From Diplolepis rosae (taxonomy: Eukaryota > Arthropoda > Insecta > Hymenoptera > Diplolepididae): a DNA stretch of 64,000 bases. The position numbers and the translations under genes are program-made. How positions within the stretch are numbered: position 1 is the first letter of the stretch; the number at the start of each line of letters is the position of its first letter. Positions 31,877 through 42,167 of the stretch are shown here, in pieces. The stretch lies in the NCBI GenBank assembly GCA_030998225.1, contig JAPYXD010000753.1, forward strand, positions 5,302,001 to 5,366,000. The letters run 5' to 3'. The notes under the pieces were generated by a model, which was given only the letters and a program-made list of their open reading frames with translations, was not told the origin of the DNA and made no database searches.

Positions 31877-34800
31877 ATGTTCGAGTCTAACGCGAATGGA
31901 TTCACACTTACCACGCTTGCTATTGTTCTCCTTATCGTGATAGATGTGAATTCTTATTATTTTATATGGTACACATTTCCTGCAAGATGTTAAAAAAGTT
32001 TAAACATTGCTTCAATAACAAATCGTAAAACTCAGAACCCTATGTATCAGCAATTTTAAATTTTCTAAATCAGATTATTTTTAAATTGTTCATTTATATC
32101 ATTGCAATTTGCTTATTAATAATTAACTCTCCATCAGACATCGTTAACAATTCTTTCTTTCAGCAGGTCTGTTGTTGGATTAGTATTAACGCTGCAATTC
32201 CATTTCGAATAACTCCAAAATCTATCGAAGAGGTAAATTACACAGGCCCACAAAAAAAAAAAAGAATTTTCTGCGCGAAGAATGCCACTATAATATTTCC
32301 ATGTATTTTTTCCCGCTGAAACCGAATCCGTAACCCGTTTGACTCCAGCAGTCAGGATTCAATATATCTATAACCTATAACTATATACCTATAACTTATG
32401 GGGTTAAGGGGTAATAGGTTGATGGGTGTTTACGTTTATTACTTTAAGTTCACTCATCACTGTAAGTCACAAAAGAAACGTACACGAGATTTTTCGATTT
32501 TGCTGTACATGACCTTTTCAATTTACAAAGTTATGGGGTTATGGGATTGAGAGATTATGGGGTCATATTGTTGAGGGGCTATAGGGTTTAGGCATTACAT
32601 GTTTTAGGGCTTATTTGGTTATGGGATCATAGGTATATTGAATTTAGTGATTTTTTAAAATGTTTTTTAAGGTTAGGACGAAATCCTGACGTGAGTCAAA
32701 CAGGTTACGGATTCTGTTTCAGCGTGAAAAAATACATGGGAATATCATAGTGGCATTCTTCGAGCAGAAAAATTTTTTTTTTTGTTGCTCTGTGTTATTA
32801 AAGTATGTTTCTAATACAACCTGCAAATAGAAAAAATTCATAATGAAATGATTTTTGCAGGATATAAGGAAAGAAAAATATCTGGTTGGAGATGAAGAGA
32901 GTCCAAAGAGAGATAAACCTAATTATCAAACCAAGTCAGAGAAAAAGGAAGACTCAGATTTCTATGAAGCACATGATTCCACCGACAATGAATATACTTC
33001 TGATCCTTATCCAGATACCAATGGAAATTACACAGATGATGAAAATCTTTCAGATTATTATGAAGATGACTCAGATTCAGGTGAAGATTCACCAAAAGAT
33101 TTAAAGCCTGACTTGGCTGAAGGTTTAAAAACTCCTGTAAATTTAAATTCCAACCACACTAAGAAATCACCAGATTTGGAAACTGAAACTCACTTTTCCG
33201 ATAAGAACATCATTGAAAATTGGATACCAACCAACTGTCCTCGATCAGTTAGAAAATCGAATGATCGATATTCCAGTAGCTTCTTTAACAATAATACGGA
33301 AGGTGATTTGAACGAAGATACTTTTCCCAATCCAGGGGAAGTAGAAGCCACAAAAAGCAGCAGTGTATTAGTTGGAGAAGATGTGACTCTCTGTTGGATT
33401 GAGACAATCACAATCAAGGAAGATAAATCACTCCACCCACCTAAAAAGCTTGTTTTAAGAGAGTTCACCATCTCATTCGAGAATTCCGCAACTATTCCAG
33501 AGAAGTATTTAGAATGTGGAAAGCTAGAAGGTCAAGTGGAGCCAGGATGTCAAAATTATAAAGACAAAACTGGCTTGTTTGATGTTATAGATGAAGATAG
33601 TAAGGTGAGCAAGTTACTTAACTTCACAACAATCAGTACCAAAGGAGATATAGAGGTGAGGCAACATAAAAATGTACGTTGTGCTGTCGGTCCAGTCATG
33701 ACCAAGAATATAATTGAGTTCAAGGATGGATCGAAAAACCCAAAGAAGAGGGTGGAGGTGAAGGTTAGTCCTAGAATCAGAAAAGGTAGCGAAACATGTC
33801 CTACAAATCCTGAAGAAGGAAAAGTTCCAACAGAGTCAGGGATCAAGGATTTGTTGAATGGCGACATCGAAAGTCCAAAAGATCAACTTGATAGACTCAA
33901 CAAGAAACCAGAAGAAGAACCTAAGATAGTAAATCAATTCCCAGAAGATGAAATAAATGTAGGAAGTACTCTATCTCCAGACTTTAAAAATTTTACCACC
34001 CCAGCTGAAGAAGCAGATAAAGAAAATGGTCCAACTAAACCTGGTCCTGATGAAAAATATGATGATGAGCCGAATGTAACGATTCCCGAACAAGGAACTT
34101 ATAAAGATGAAATCACTGAGACTGGGGAGGATTCTAGTTCTACTATATATCCTGCAGAGGACGAAATAAAAAATACCACTGAGACTGTTTCTGATAAGGA
34201 GAGTAATCTGCATTCACTTGGTAGGGAATCAACCCCATCATCCAAGGACAATCTTGATAATGATGAACTTACTGCAGATGGTGAATCAGAAGGTAACAAC
34301 CCAGGGGATGACGATACTCAGGATCTAGAACCAGAAGATAAAGGATCTAAAAGTGAAGAATCAGTAGCTAATAAACCGAGAGTAAAGATTTCTACTTCTG
34401 AAGAAGAACCCACTGAAGGAGACAAAGATGTCACTACTACAAAGACACTCACTCCTGATGGAAGGAAAAAGACACCTAAAGTTTCTAAAGATTATTCGTT
34501 AGCAGGAGGTCCTATTAGAGAAAATGAACCTAGACATAAAAATGGTATTGAAATAAAGAAAAATCCTACTATAGCAGAGACACTTTCTCCTGCTGATGAA
34601 ATTAGTTTCACAACAACTGAGGAGTTAAAACCAATCCAAGAAGCAGAAGACGATAGTGTATCCTGTAGTGAAGATGATTGTTCTTCTTGTTCAGGTGAAG
34701 AGTGTTCATTAACCGAGAAATCAACAACCGAAAGCCCTCTCTCAACAAAATTATTTTCAGTTGATGAAAAAAGAAATCAAACAAAATCTGATGACTATGG

Positions 34801-36940
34801 TAATCCTGAAAAAGAGTTCACAACTAAATTACCTACACCTGATGAAGAAAATGATAAAAGTCCAGCTAGAAAATCATCTTATTATCCAACAACTGACAGA
34901 AAATCTTCAAATGAAAATGAACCTTTGACGGACTCGGAACATGAAAACCTACATCCAGATGTTGAGATGCCTGGTTTAAAAAAGACTACTGGACATCCAA
35001 CAAAAGGTACCCAAGTTTCTGGATTAGAAAATACATCTCTTGAACCCCCGAAGGACAAGACAGATGTTCCAGATATTTTGCTAGAAAGCATTTCCCAAAA
35101 GTCCGGAAATATTACACCTGATAATTTAATTTTGGACGGAACAAGAAAAGGTTTGACTTCAACGAAGACTCCACAATCTTGCGAAGATGAAAATTGTTCA
35201 GAATCTTCTGAAGAAGATGAGTCATCTGGAGATCAATCAGAATCTGATGAGTCAGTAACAGAATCTTCCGAAGAGATATTAAGATTTACAGTGACATCTC
35301 CTAGAGATCCATCTTTCAAAGATACAACAGGATACCCTAAAGATACATCAGAATTAGAAGAAAATGTTAAAGCAAACTTAGTGTCAACAATACCTAGTGA
35401 TGTAGAATCTTCAGGACCTGAAAGCATAGAACAAAAGAAAGTAGGAGGAAAGTTACCAAAGGAACAAGAAGAAAAGAATGAGTCTGACGAAAGTGAAGAA
35501 ACACTGGAATCTTATTCAGATGAAGATAGTGAAGAGCTATCGAGTTCTTCAGAGTCTTCGGAAGAAACGATGGCTTCAACTCCTGGAAGGATGCCTAAAA
35601 ATATCATAAAAGACACTGATGATAAATTGGAAAACAGTTCAATGGGAGAAGTTTTTAGAACAAGTACTGAAGCATCCCCAACTGAGCCAACAACTTCAAA
35701 ATGTCAACCTTACGACGAGGAATGTATATACAAGAGTCAAACTTTGAAGAACGAATCATTACCAAAAAAATGTCTTTCTTCCAGTTCTTCAAATTGCTTT
35801 CCTGAATCTAAAGATGGCAGACGAGATTCTAAAGATATAGTAAAATCAAAAGAAGGTAACAATGAACCTAAGGGAGTTGAAGAAGAAACCACAGACATAC
35901 CCAATCCACAAAAGGTGGAAAATGATAAAAGTATAAGTAATCCGTCTATTGTTGAGAACAAAACTTCTCCAAATACTTCATCAACTGGTAAACATAGACT
36001 GGGTTTAAGGATCAAAATACTTTTGGAGCATATAAACGAAAATGATGAAAGGAAGAAATTGGTCGAGGTTGAGAAACATCTGTTGTTGAATGAAGATGCA
36101 AAGGAACATGCAAATAATACAATTATTAATCAAATTAAGGCTTTGAATGATTCTGTGACTGCACAAACAATCAAAGCTTTATTGAATTGTACCACTTTGG
36201 AAAAGATTTCAAATAAGGGGATCAATGTTAATGTTGACGAAGGTACTATGTTACCAAAAGGAAAAGTTGGTTCCAAAAATTTGGAACCTAATGAACTTAT
36301 TGTGAGTCTCAAGGATAAGTCTGATGCTGTGGAGTTATCTGAATCAAGGAGGAAAAGAGAGATTGATAGAAATAATGATGATGATAATTCTACACAAGTT
36401 ACATTCACAGAAGCTGTTTATACTGATTTTAATCCAACTGAAGATAATTTTAGCGAAGTCACTGAAGTTACTTTTACCGAAGCTGACTCTACTGAACCTA
36501 ATCCAACAGAAACTCATGTCACTTCACCAAATTATACTAAGTTCAATCAAAATGAAACAGGATTCCCAGATGAAAACAAATATGATTTAATTTCAAATAA
36601 AAATGGATCTCAGATTGTTAAGGATTGTCTTCCTAGTCTCCAAGAAGATATAAACACTGGCATTAATCACTTCATCTCAAAATTTGGAAACTGTAGAAAT
36701 ATAGATTGTTTACAGAAATTAGAACTTCAAAAACCATTACCAATTTCTGAAATTCTTGGAATTATCTCTAACCCGATAGATTCCAGAATCTTCTATAGAA
36801 ACAAAAGAGACACTGACATTCTCAATGAAGGAAATAATGCTTTCGAGAAATTGGATCATTGGTCAAACGAAAGGTTCAGAAGATCTGCTCGTGATCAACT
36901 TAGAAGTTTAACAGAATTCACTATTTTCAGAGAAGCATAA
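31877..36940 (+). CDS. secreted, very acidic Ser/Thr/Glu-rich protein, ~1404 aa
   Basis: Exon 3 (32861-36940) is one long frame of 1359 residues; it follows TTTTTGCAG. The proposed exon 1 is 31877-31945, a signal peptide (MFESNANGFTLTTLAIVLLIVID, donor GTGAAT). The proposed exon 2 is 32167-32232, or 32164 if the first AG of CAGCAG is used; all are phase 0. Around residues 165-360 there is a possible folded part with spaced Cys (LCWIETIT, LECGKLEG, PGCQNY, VRCAVGP). The middle ~800 residues are low complexity, rich in Glu, Asp, Ser, Thr and Pro, with dense S-x-E sites (SSEEDESSGDQSESDES) and two Cys-pair islands. Near the C-terminus come a predicted helical part, a DCLPSLQEDI block with four Cys, and basic sites SRRKRE, RNKRD and RFRRSA suited to furin-like processing. 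AATAAA is at 37011. The family was not recognised; an extracellular phosphoprotein-like role is a guess. Confidence 0.85.
32241..32795. repeat. 555-bp fold-back element in intron 2 of the acidic-protein gene
   Basis: The inverted arms are about 115 bp. The left has GAAGAATGCCACTATAATAT, CCATGTATTTTTT, CGCTGAAACCGAATCCGTAA and GTTTGACTC. The right has the inverse of each (GAGTCAAACAGG, TTACGGATTCTGTTTCAGCG, AAAAAATACATGG, ATAGTGGCATTCTTC). The centre is made of ATGGGGTTA/GGGTTATGGG words. It fills most of the intron, ending about 65 bp before exon 3. Confidence 0.85.
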
Positions 36941-37067
36941 TTTTTATATTCTGACTAGTTTCTTGTACAAATTATCCAATTCTGTATCGCATGTTCGTGT
37001 TTAAAAATTGAATAAATCGTTGATAAGGATTCTAAAGGATATCTGTATATAAAATGGTGTCTTATCT

Positions 37068-37593
37068 ACCCTGGCGAAAGTTTCCGAATCAATCCGAAAA
37101 GACGTTTTGTATCTGGTTTTGATGAAAAACAGTCAAAAACCAATTCGACTTAAGCCCATTCATTCCGAATTAATCCGAATCAAACCGGGTCTGGATTAAT
37201 CTAAACCGACTTTTCAGTCCGAAAAAATCCTAGGTCGGAACAGTTCGGATTGAAAATTCGATTTGAGTCGATCGGAACTTGGATTGACTCGAATAATATT
37301 ATTATTATTTTTTTTTGTGAGGAAAAATGCCGAAATATTTTATAGACCAGCGCGACAACCCGGCCCGCAGGATTGACTCGGATTAAAAACTGAATTTGAA
37401 TTCATTCGGATTGATTTCTCGGATTGAAGCGGAATGAATCTGATTAAGACGGATTGGTTTTTGGCCGTTTTTCATCAAACCAGATACAAAACATCTTTTT
37501 GGATTGGTTCAAAATAATTCGGAATGGTTCAGTAAGATATTTTTAAATCGCTCGGATTCGTTCGGATTTGATTCTTTTTGGAAACTTCACTAG
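37068..37593. repeat. TTTCGGA-end MITE family with a nested insertion
   Basis: It begins CTACCCTGGCGAAAGTTTCC and ends TTTGGAAACTTCACTAGAG, with the family's degenerate TCCGAATC text. A foreign patch near 37300-37370 (ATTATTATT then GACCAGCGCGACAACCCGGC) interrupts it. It lies just 3' of the acidic-protein gene. Confidence 0.7.
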
Positions 37594-37667
37594 AGAAATC
37601 ACTCAACTTGCCATTACACAGAAGTATAAGTTTCATATGCTTCTAAATGTTTTAATTGTTTAATTTA

Positions 37668-38721
37668 ATTTTTACATTCTCATCATGGATGAGAAGGTAT
37701 TGGTTTTATGTGAAAAATGACTTTCGAAATTTTCATCAAAATTTACGTTTTGAGACCCCCTGAGTCAGAAAAAATGATTTTTACGAAAGTGTCTGTCTGT
37801 CTGTCTGTAGGTTGTGTGCGGCATAACTCTCGATAGAATTATCAGATTGAATTGAGCTTTGGTACACTTTATCGGAGCCGAAAAAGTAAGGACAAGTTCG
37901 TTAACCAGCCACATCCAATCAAAATTGAGGGGTTGAGCACTACTTTTGTGTTTTTGAAAATAATTTTTTGAAAAAATCAAAAATTTCAATACTGGTTTTA
38001 GATAGTGCTCATAAATCTCTAAAAATTATCCTGATAACATTTTTTGATTAAATCAAAATTAGAAATGTTACAGCATATTCAAATTCGAAAAAAGTCAATA
38101 TCAAAATTCCATTTTCCAGTTAAATTATACGAGATACGAAAAAACGTTATGATACAATATTATTGAATAAATAAAGACCTACAAATTTGAATTGTAACAT
38201 TTTTTCATAAGATGCATATTTTTCTTTTTAATTAAAAAAAAACTATTGAAAATCCAAAATTCAATTTTTTAACAATAATATGTAAAATAAGAAAAAAACG
38301 TAAGAATACAAAGTTGTCAGTTTCAAAAAGATCTACAAGTTTTGTCTTACACAGTTTCTGATAAAACATATATTTTTCGTTTCAATTCCAAAAAATACGA
38401 TTAAAATTCAAAAATTCCATTTGTTAGACAAAATATGTGAGATACAAAAAAAACTTTGAGATGAAAAATTGTTTGGCTAAATAAGGTCTACACATTCTTA
38501 TCGAAAAATTTCTCGCAGGATGTATATTTTAATTTTTTGATTTTTAATATTGAAAAAATTCGATTTTTTTCACCAAAATATGTGATATACGAAATAAGCG
38601 TTGTTCTGCAAAATCGTTTCCTTAAATAAAGTCTACGATTGTTTTTCCTTTTTGAGATATTTGGAAGAAAATAAATTTACCAATAATCATGTAATTTATT
38701 AAAAAGTTACAAAAATGCATC
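37668..38721 (-). repeat. 1.05-kb dispersed repeat, right arm of the inverted pair
   Basis: The reverse complement of 28610-29697 over its whole length, differing mainly by small indels (for example fewer GACA units: GTCTGTCTGTCTGTCTGT near 37790). The two arms enclose 8 kb containing only the acidic-protein gene and intergenic DNA. Confidence 0.9.
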
Positions 38722-39418
38722 TTAGTTCAAATTCGTGATCAGCGACACCGAAAAACCATCTATACCAATTTTAAAAAATTTTAAATTTTGGCCACCATCT
38801 TGGATCCGCCATTTTGAATTTCCAAAATCTGAGTTCAGATTCGTAATTAATGACCTCAAAAACCCCTGTATACCAGTTTTCAAAAACAAATTTAAAAAAA
38901 TGTAATATTATGACCGTCATCTTGGAGCCGCCATTTTGAATTTACAAAATCTGAGTTCAGATTTGTAATCAGTGACCCCAAAAACCCTTATGTAACAATT
39001 ATCATAAGAGTTCGTTCCCCTAAAAAATGTATGCCGCAAAGGGTTAAACCCTAAAGCACTTTTTAGAAGAAGTATTTGCTTTTCTTTAATTTTTCAAAAA
39101 TTATACAATGAAATTTAAAAGAATTTCGTTCTTTGACTGTGCTTGAATTAATCTAGGACATTGTTTCTGTTTTTCTATGAAGTTCTAAGCTTCATAAAAA
39201 GTATATAGGATCTTCGGAAAAACTTATCCTGTCCAAGAGTCAAGGACTTTCAAGTAAATTTCCCAGTACTAATTTTTTCCATGTTTTTCCTATTGTTGTG
39301 AATTTTCTTATTATTATGTCGTAGATTTATGAGTTTCTTTTATAATTTTACAAAAACCAGTTATAATTAAACTTTCAGTTTATCGTGTCTTGTAGATGCA
39401 GATGCTTCTGCTGTAGCT
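38722..39418. repeat. short tandem of GCCATTTTGAATTT units, then AT-rich spacer
   Basis: Two to three units of about 120 bp with ACCATCTTGGATCCGCCATT, TTGAATTT and AAATCTGAGTTCAGAT (38800-38985). This wording occurs in many arthropod genomes from memory; no family name is given. The rest, to the palindrome at 39419, holds nothing recognised. Confidence 0.55.
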
Positions 39419-40027
39419 GCCCTAGCGAACTGGCTGAACGATAGCTTTACGTTGTAGCGTAACATTATCGTAACATTATCGTAAAGTTATCGTAAAGTAG
39501 CATTATAACTCATGAATGAGGCAAAATAAATATTCAAAATGTTTTTATCCTTATTCTACGTTAAAAATAACGTTAACTGGTAATTGAAATATGCAATAAT
39601 TTTATTTATTTACGCTAAAAATTAAAAAAATATAATACCTGTCATTGAAGGCAGTGCAGTGGTTCACCTTTTGTGGAACTTCTCCGTTAAAGTTGACGAT
39701 TGGTTGGAGTGAGACACAACTATACTTTCATCTCACTCTAACAAATAGTCAATCCTGACGGTGAAGACATGGAAAGTGATAAACCACTGCACTGCCTTGA
39801 ATGACAGGTATTATGTTTTTTTAATTTTTAGCGTAAACAAATAAAATTATTGCATATTACAATTACTAGTTGACGTTATTTTCAACGTAGAATAAGGATA
39901 AAAACATTTTGAATGTTTATTTTGCCTCATTCATGAGTTATAATGCTACTTTACGATAACTTTATGATAATGTTACGATAATGTTACGCTACAGCGTAAA
40001 GCTATCGTTCAGCCAGTTCGTTAGGGT
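39419..40027. repeat. 609-bp near-complete palindrome (fold-back element)
   Basis: The left end CCTAGCGAACTGGCTGAACG and right end CGTTCAGCCAGTTCGTTAGG are inverted. The arms continue through TAACATTATCGTAA, ATGAATGAGGCAAAATAAA, GTTTTTATCCTTATTCTACG and CCTGTCATTGAAGGCAGTGC to an inner pair of ~25 bp around 39700-39760. The arms are about 270 bp and highly similar; the loop is tiny. A solo arm fragment lies at 3135-3217, so it is a dispersed family. There is no coding capacity. Confidence 0.9.
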
Positions 40028-40166
40028 GTAGTTGCTTAAAGTTGGCACACATCTATTTGGAAAAAAACAAATCTCAAAATCTTAATGTATGCTGGTATAA
40101 AAGTTTCAAAAAGTTTTATTTAGTCATCTAGTTTAACGTAGGATATAGAATTTTTTTTTTTTAATT

Positions 40167-42134
40167 TTACAAACTTTTAATATTGCAGGTGAATGATGCA
40201 GACGTGACACACATTTTTGTAAGAGGATCAAATAAACGGTTATTTGGACATTTGAGATTCCAATTAGTTAAAGTACCATTTTCGTCTAAATAACAGAACC
40301 AATACCTATGGCAAGTATTGTCAGAAAGATCTTGGAACCTTCCAGGCTCTGTACAAGGAGTTAAAACAGGTGAAGTTCCTGGTGCAGCTGTTGTTGATGT
40401 CGTGTTCACATTTGTACCTACTGTTGTAGATGTTGGTATATCGGTTGTAGATGTAGTGTTTTCTATTGGAATCTTTGTAGTCGTAGATGTAATGGCTTCA
40501 GATGCAGATACTGTTGTAGATGTAGGAGTATATTTTGTAGACGTCGTATTAATACTTGTAGGCTTTGATGTAGTTTCAGCGGGATTTGTGGCAGATGTAG
40601 TGAACTTTGTTGTAGCTACAATTGTAGACGTAGGAATTTTCCAGTTAGCAGTCATGTTTGCAGTTGTAGCAGTCATTGTTTTTGTAGGAGATAATGTTGT
40701 AGGTTTAATTACTATTGGAGGCGTTGATACATCGGTCATAGATGTGGTATTCACAGTTTGAGCCTGTGAAGTAGTAGATGTAATAGCATCAGTCCCAAAT
40801 GTTGTTGTAGTGGTAGGAGTATCTTTTGTAGATGTCGTATTAATATTTGTAGGCTTTGATGTAGTTTCAGCGGGATTTGTGGCAGATGTGGTGAACTTTG
40901 TTGTAGCTACAATTGTAGACGTAGGAATTTTCGAGGTAGCTGTCATGTTTGCAGTTGTAGCAGTCATTGTTTTTGTAGAAGATAATGTTGTAGGTTTAAT
41001 TACTACTGGAGGCGTTGATACATCGGTCATAGATGTGGTATTCACAGTTGGAGCCTTTGGAGTAGTAGATGTAATAGCATCAGTCCCAAATGTTGTTGTA
41101 GACGTAGGGATTTCTTTTGAAGATGTTAAATTTGCAGTTAATGAAGTTTTAGGATGTTGTGTTTTAGTTAAATAATCTTTTATTGTACTTGTAATCGTAG
41201 ATGTAGGAATTTCTGATGTAGATGACACGTTTGCAGTTATAGGATCCGTTGCATTTGTAGAATATCCTGTTGTTAATGTCTCGTTTCCATTTATAGCCTT
41301 CGTAGGTGTGGATGTAATAGCTTTACTTGCAGTTGTAGCTGTCGATGTAGGCTTTTCTGTTGTAGATGTCATTTTAGCAGTTGATGTAATTTCAGAAGGT
41401 TCTCTTTTAGTCGCAGCATTCTCTGTTGTAGTTGTAATTGTAGATGTTGGGTTTTTGGATGTAGGTGTCATTTTCTCAGTGTCAACATTCGTTGTAATAT
41501 TTGCAGGAGATTTCGTAGAAGATCTCGTGTTAACGTTTGTAGAATCTGGCCTTGTAGATGTTATAGATTCTGTTGCAGTTACCGTTGTCAGTTGAGGCGC
41601 TTCTGTTTTAGATGTTTTGTTTACAGTTGCAGACTCCGAAGTAGTTTCAGGAGGTTTTCTTTTGACCTCAGTGACCTCTTTTGTAGCTGCAACTGTAGAT
41701 GTTGGGATTTTTTCTGCTGATGTCTCCATTGTTTCAGGATTGTTTGTAATAGTTGCAGTAACTTTCGTTGTAGCTACGGGTGTTTTTGTTGTAGATGTCG
41801 TATTTATGACTGGAAAATCGGCTGTTGTAGATGAAGTTGTTACATTTGTACCTTCTTGTGTAGATGCTTTTTTACTTGTAGAAATTTCTGTTGTTAATGT
41901 CTCGTTCGTAGATGCACCTTGTGTTGTAGATGAAGCTATAGACGCTAATCCATTGCAGATACTGTTACAAATATTGGTACATATGGATCCTGGTGCAGCT
42001 GGATTTGGTGTAGAAACTGTTCCATAACATATGTTGTTACAGATGCTACGACAGACTGTTGTAGTTTGAAGAACTGCATTTGGAAGAAAGAACAGAATCA
42101 AAAACAATTGAAAACTTTTCAATTGTTCACTCAT
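40167..42134 (-). CDS. secreted Thr-rich mucin with C-terminal chitin-binding domain (655 aa)
   Basis: A single exon. The second in-frame Met (42134) is preferred because it begins a good signal peptide (MSEQLKSFQLFLILFFLPNA); an upstream Met at 42167 would bury it. Two small Cys clusters follow (CRSICNNICYG and ICTNICNSICNG). About 530 residues of Thr/Ser/Ala/Pro/Lys sequence form imperfect repeats such as the TSTTE and NTTST types, an O-glycosylation-rich mucin stretch. It includes a 97-residue (291-bp) tandem duplication (about 40555-41140). The last ~65 residues form a type-2 (peritrophin-A) chitin-binding domain with six Cys spaced 13-5-14-12-7 and the aromatic HRYWFC and FDPLTKMC blocks. 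Likely lines a chitinous surface such as peritrophic matrix, cuticle or tracheae; the location is not shown by sequence. Confidence 0.92.
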   Translation of the reverse strand: MSEQLKSFQLFLILFFLPNAVLQTTTVCRSICNNICYGTVSTPNPAAPGSICTNICNSICNGLASIASSTTQGASTNETLTTEISTSKKASTQEGTNVTTSSTTADFPVINTTSTTKTPVATTKVTATITNNPETMETSAEKIPTSTVAATKEVTEVKRKPPETTSESATVNKTSKTEAPQLTTVTATESITSTRPDSTNVNTRSSTKSPANITTNVDTEKMTPTSKNPTSTITTTTENAATKREPSEITSTAKMTSTTEKPTSTATTASKAITSTPTKAINGNETLTTGYSTNATDPITANVSSTSEIPTSTITSTIKDYLTKTQHPKTSLTANLTSSKEIPTSTTTFGTDAITSTTPKAPTVNTTSMTDVSTPPVVIKPTTLSSTKTMTATTANMTATSKIPTSTIVATTKFTTSATNPAETTSKPTNINTTSTKDTPTTTTTFGTDAITSTTSQAQTVNTTSMTDVSTPPIVIKPTTLSPTKTMTATTANMTANWKIPTSTIVATTKFTTSATNPAETTSKPTSINTTSTKYTPTSTTVSASEAITSTTTKIPIENTTSTTDIPTSTTVGTNVNTTSTTAAPGTSPVLTPCTEPGRFQDLSDNTCHRYWFCYLDENGTLTNWNLKCPNNRLFDPLTKMCVTSASFTCNIKSL

Positions 42135-42167
42135 CTTGAATGTTTCAAAACAACTGAAGAGTTTCAA

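Noticed and set aside
32086..32319. Hydrophobic frame FIYIIAICLLIINS as first exon of the acidic protein
   Set aside because: No ATG in frame; the ATG exon at 31877 gives a proper signal peptide in phase.
28610..38721. LTR retrotransposon with the acidic-protein gene as cargo
   Set aside because: The arms are inverted, not direct, and there is no gag, pol or primer-binding site.
40318..42027. Val/Asp-rich open frames on the plus strand
   Set aside because: They are antisense shadows of the Thr-rich mucin; ACA/ACT codons read backwards as Val- and Cys-type codons. No signal or domain.
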